DNA from: Oasisia sp. SBJ-2009
Taxonomy: Eukaryota > Annelida > Polychaeta > Sabellida > Siboglinidae
NCBI GenBank assembly: GCA_964017155.1
Contig: OZ024854.1
Span: 51,935,596 to 51,999,595 of the forward strand
Direction of reading: 5' to 3'
Length of the DNA: 64,000 bases
Both the position numbers and the translations under genes were made by a program. Shown here piece after piece: positions 62,188-64,000 of the stretch (the first letter of the stretch is position 1; each line of letters opens with the position of its first letter). The notes beneath the pieces are model-generated. The model saw nothing but the letters and a program-made list of their open reading frames with translations. It made no database searches and was not told the origin of the DNA.

Positions 62188-63329
62188 GAACCACGTGGTT
62201 CACATCACACGATCCCGCGATTTTGCGAGATTTTGCATGTTTTTGGTATCATGTAAAAATTGAGTTACGAATTTTGTTTTTTATTATCAAATCTACGATG
62301 AAATAATAAATTTTCAATATTAATGGGAAATTTGTAATTCATAGCAATAGTGTGTTTAAACGAGATTTACCCGCCCCGGCGTTGTCGCCCGAAGCCAATG
62401 GCCGGTGCTGACGAAACGTGGCTGCGTGAATTGCAATCGACGGGGTATAAATAACTGTACAACGAATATACAATCAATGTAAGGTGTCATTTTATGTAAT
62501 GTGAAACACGATATATAGTGTGATTAGTAGGTATTGGCTTGAATGATTTCCAAAGTAACGGAAAAACTTATGGTAACATTTTATTTCGCCGTGGAAAAGA
62601 TCACGGTCGAACTTTGAAGACGATGTAGCATTGCGAACGTGCTGCGATGTTTATTATGGTTTGGGAGCGTTCAACAGTACAGTGAATGAATCATTAACGA
62701 ATATCATGTTTTTTGTTTTCATGTTGGCAAAAACCAAGGGTATATTTGTCGTAAATATTAGTTGTTTGATTTGTGTGAGTTTTTAAGAAATTGCCAATTT
62801 TTCATTCTGTTACAGGTGATCCGTTAGGTTAGGTAGTCGCTTGTCACTTTCAGCACGTGTCAATTGCTGTGCGTAATGAATGCATGATCTGGCCATTGTA
62901 ATTTAAATGGCCTTTCCTTTGATGTGGCAGCAGATTCGCAACATTCATTATACATTCACTGACCAGCCTATTTCAGAAAAAACAAAAGCAGGGTGTTAGC
63001 CTTGCTTTAGGTAGGAGTTTACCCTTAGGCTTAGCTTAGCCTTAGCCTAGGCTATAATGATCAAGTTTTATAACTTGTATTTAATGTATAATAATAACCT
63101 AGGTCCCAGCAAAACAACATATTTTGGCAAATTACACCCAGTAATATGTATTGTTACTGACCAGTTTGGCTGACAGTATCTACATGTATTTGACCAGATA
63201 TTTCAGCCGAGTCAAGTGGGATATTATTTGCTTTACTATTGCCGTGTAAATGGCACATGTTTAGCATGAATCTATAGCAAACTGCCATCACAAGAAGATA
63301 CTTAATACATTATGTGTGTGTGTCTACAG
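62188..63329. other. shared upstream region between rpl18a and a + strand gene
   Basis: Contains CCCGCCCCGGCG and an AGCCAATGGCC (CCAAT-type) word at about 62368-62405. Transcription of a head-to-head + gene from here is possible but no first exon is certain. Confidence 0.35.
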
Positions 63330-63424
63330 GGGATGACCACACAAGGAACCTGGCAGCACAAATGATGGATGATAGAGCACTGCTGGGACTAGGTCCACAG
63401 GCAGATGGCATTGCACAACACACG
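63330..63424 (+). CDS. internal exon of an unidentified + strand gene
   Basis: Between acceptor TGTGTGTGTGTCTACAG and donor CACG then GTAGGC, one frame is open: DDHTRNLAAQMMDDRALLGL, then GPQADGIAQHT. The other two frames stop. Splice sites and composition are convincing. I do not recognise the protein. Confidence 0.55.
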
Positions 63425-63826
63425 GTAGGCTCTTAGCCAACGATTTTTCACTGAAACTGACCCAGACCGAATTTATTCTTGTCCAATAGTCCGCAACAAA
63501 TCAATTCCCACTCCAATTCGTTGCAATTCCTTTTATTCAGTTCTAATTCAATTTCTTTCAATTCATATTTTTCCAATTCCATCTATAATCATTCAACTTC
63601 AATTCCAATTCCCACTCCAATTGACATCACAAAAATTAGCCATGAAATGATAATGATTAATGTGCATAGATGGGAGTGATGCAGCGTGTTATTGTAATTT
63701 TGTTGAAACACTAGATCAGCACATTAAAATGGATTTGACTCAATGACACGTAGCATAATGACACATGCAGAAATAAGATAAACAATTACCAGGTGACTCA
63801 GGATATTTCAAAGCATCAACCCATGT
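63425..63826. other. intron-like sequence with AATTCC-rich stretch
   Basis: Contains about 150 bases of loose CAATTCC/TTCAATT repetition (63490-63625). No gene seen. Confidence 0.5.
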
Positions 63827-63830
63827 TTAA

Positions 63831-64000
63831 CCCTGCGATCGGCCAGCAAAAATTCAGTTTTGCATGCTGTTACAATAAAAATCATAACTCTGCAAATACT
63901 TATAATAAAAATATGAATTATATTATAAACTGACAAATGAACTCTCTTTATTATAATAAAATTATACTATGATATTATGTCATACAATCACGGTGATATT
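63831..64000. mobile_element. piggyBac-like element, second copy, cut by window end
   Basis: Begins at TTAA (63827-63830) with CCCTGCGATCGGCCAGC. It matches the complement of 56646-56846 throughout, including GCATGCTGTTACAATAAAAA and CAATCACGGTGATATT at the window edge. Confidence 0.8.

Overview
This is animal nuclear DNA, not bacterial. It has spliced genes with GT-AG introns, a complete ribosomal-protein gene with intronic snoRNAs, kringle exons, many (TA)n, (TG)n and (TAAG)n microsatellites, and a very dense layer of retrotransposons and DNA transposons. The repeat content (RTE-type LINEs with a TAAG tail, CR1-type LINEs, PHD-finger retroelement ORF1, unclassified palindrome-rich DNA transposons) suits a marine invertebrate such as a mollusc, another lophotrochozoan or a lancelet. 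The species cannot be fixed from the sequence alone.

Left part (1-11.5 kb): a duplicated kringle gene on the + strand. Two nearly identical second-half kringle exons (2410-2667 and 10217-11221) each run into a Thr/Pro mucin-like tail and a stop. The second tail has grown to about 30 nine-residue repeats. Two first-half kringle exons lie between them, one intact (3930-4033) and one fused to a retroelement fragment (about 8317-8373). A 29-bp minisatellite, a near-intact RTE LINE with a 14-bp target duplication (4377-7545) and a palindrome-rich transposon (8906-10080) fill the introns.

Middle part (11.5-36 kb): mostly mobile DNA. There are arrays of a palindromic word (ATACCATT/AATGGTAT) at 11.7-15.2 and 21.5-22.6 kb, an antisense retroelement 5' part with a PHD finger (15.2-16.1 kb), an 81-bp tandem array (16.9-17.75 kb), a decayed second RTE LINE (22924-26182), and a TIR transposon carrying a broken gene of a TGCD-type nuclease-like family (28313-31979). 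Several isolated exon-like segments (about 12.1, 27.6, 32.0 and 36.7 kb) and a cluster of CTCF-like motifs (about 34 kb) lie between.

Right-middle part (38-50.3 kb): two large DNA transposons of unrecognised superfamily. Both begin with CCCAG and carry subterminal arrays of short palindromes (38231-41534 and 42064-49988). The second is 7.9 kb, sits inside a LINE reverse transcriptase with a TT target duplication, and carries spliced coding sequence of its own.

Right part (52.7-62.2 kb, minus strand): a complete rpl18a (eL20) gene of five coding exons and 176 codons. Its introns hold four copies of an H/ACA snoRNA and two copies of a C/D snoRNA. Its 5.2-kb last intron has been invaded by a CR1/Rex-like LINE, itself split by a piggyBac-like and a Mutator-like insertion with exact target duplications. 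A + strand exon at 63330-63424 suggests a head-to-head neighbour, and the window ends inside a second copy of the piggyBac-like element.
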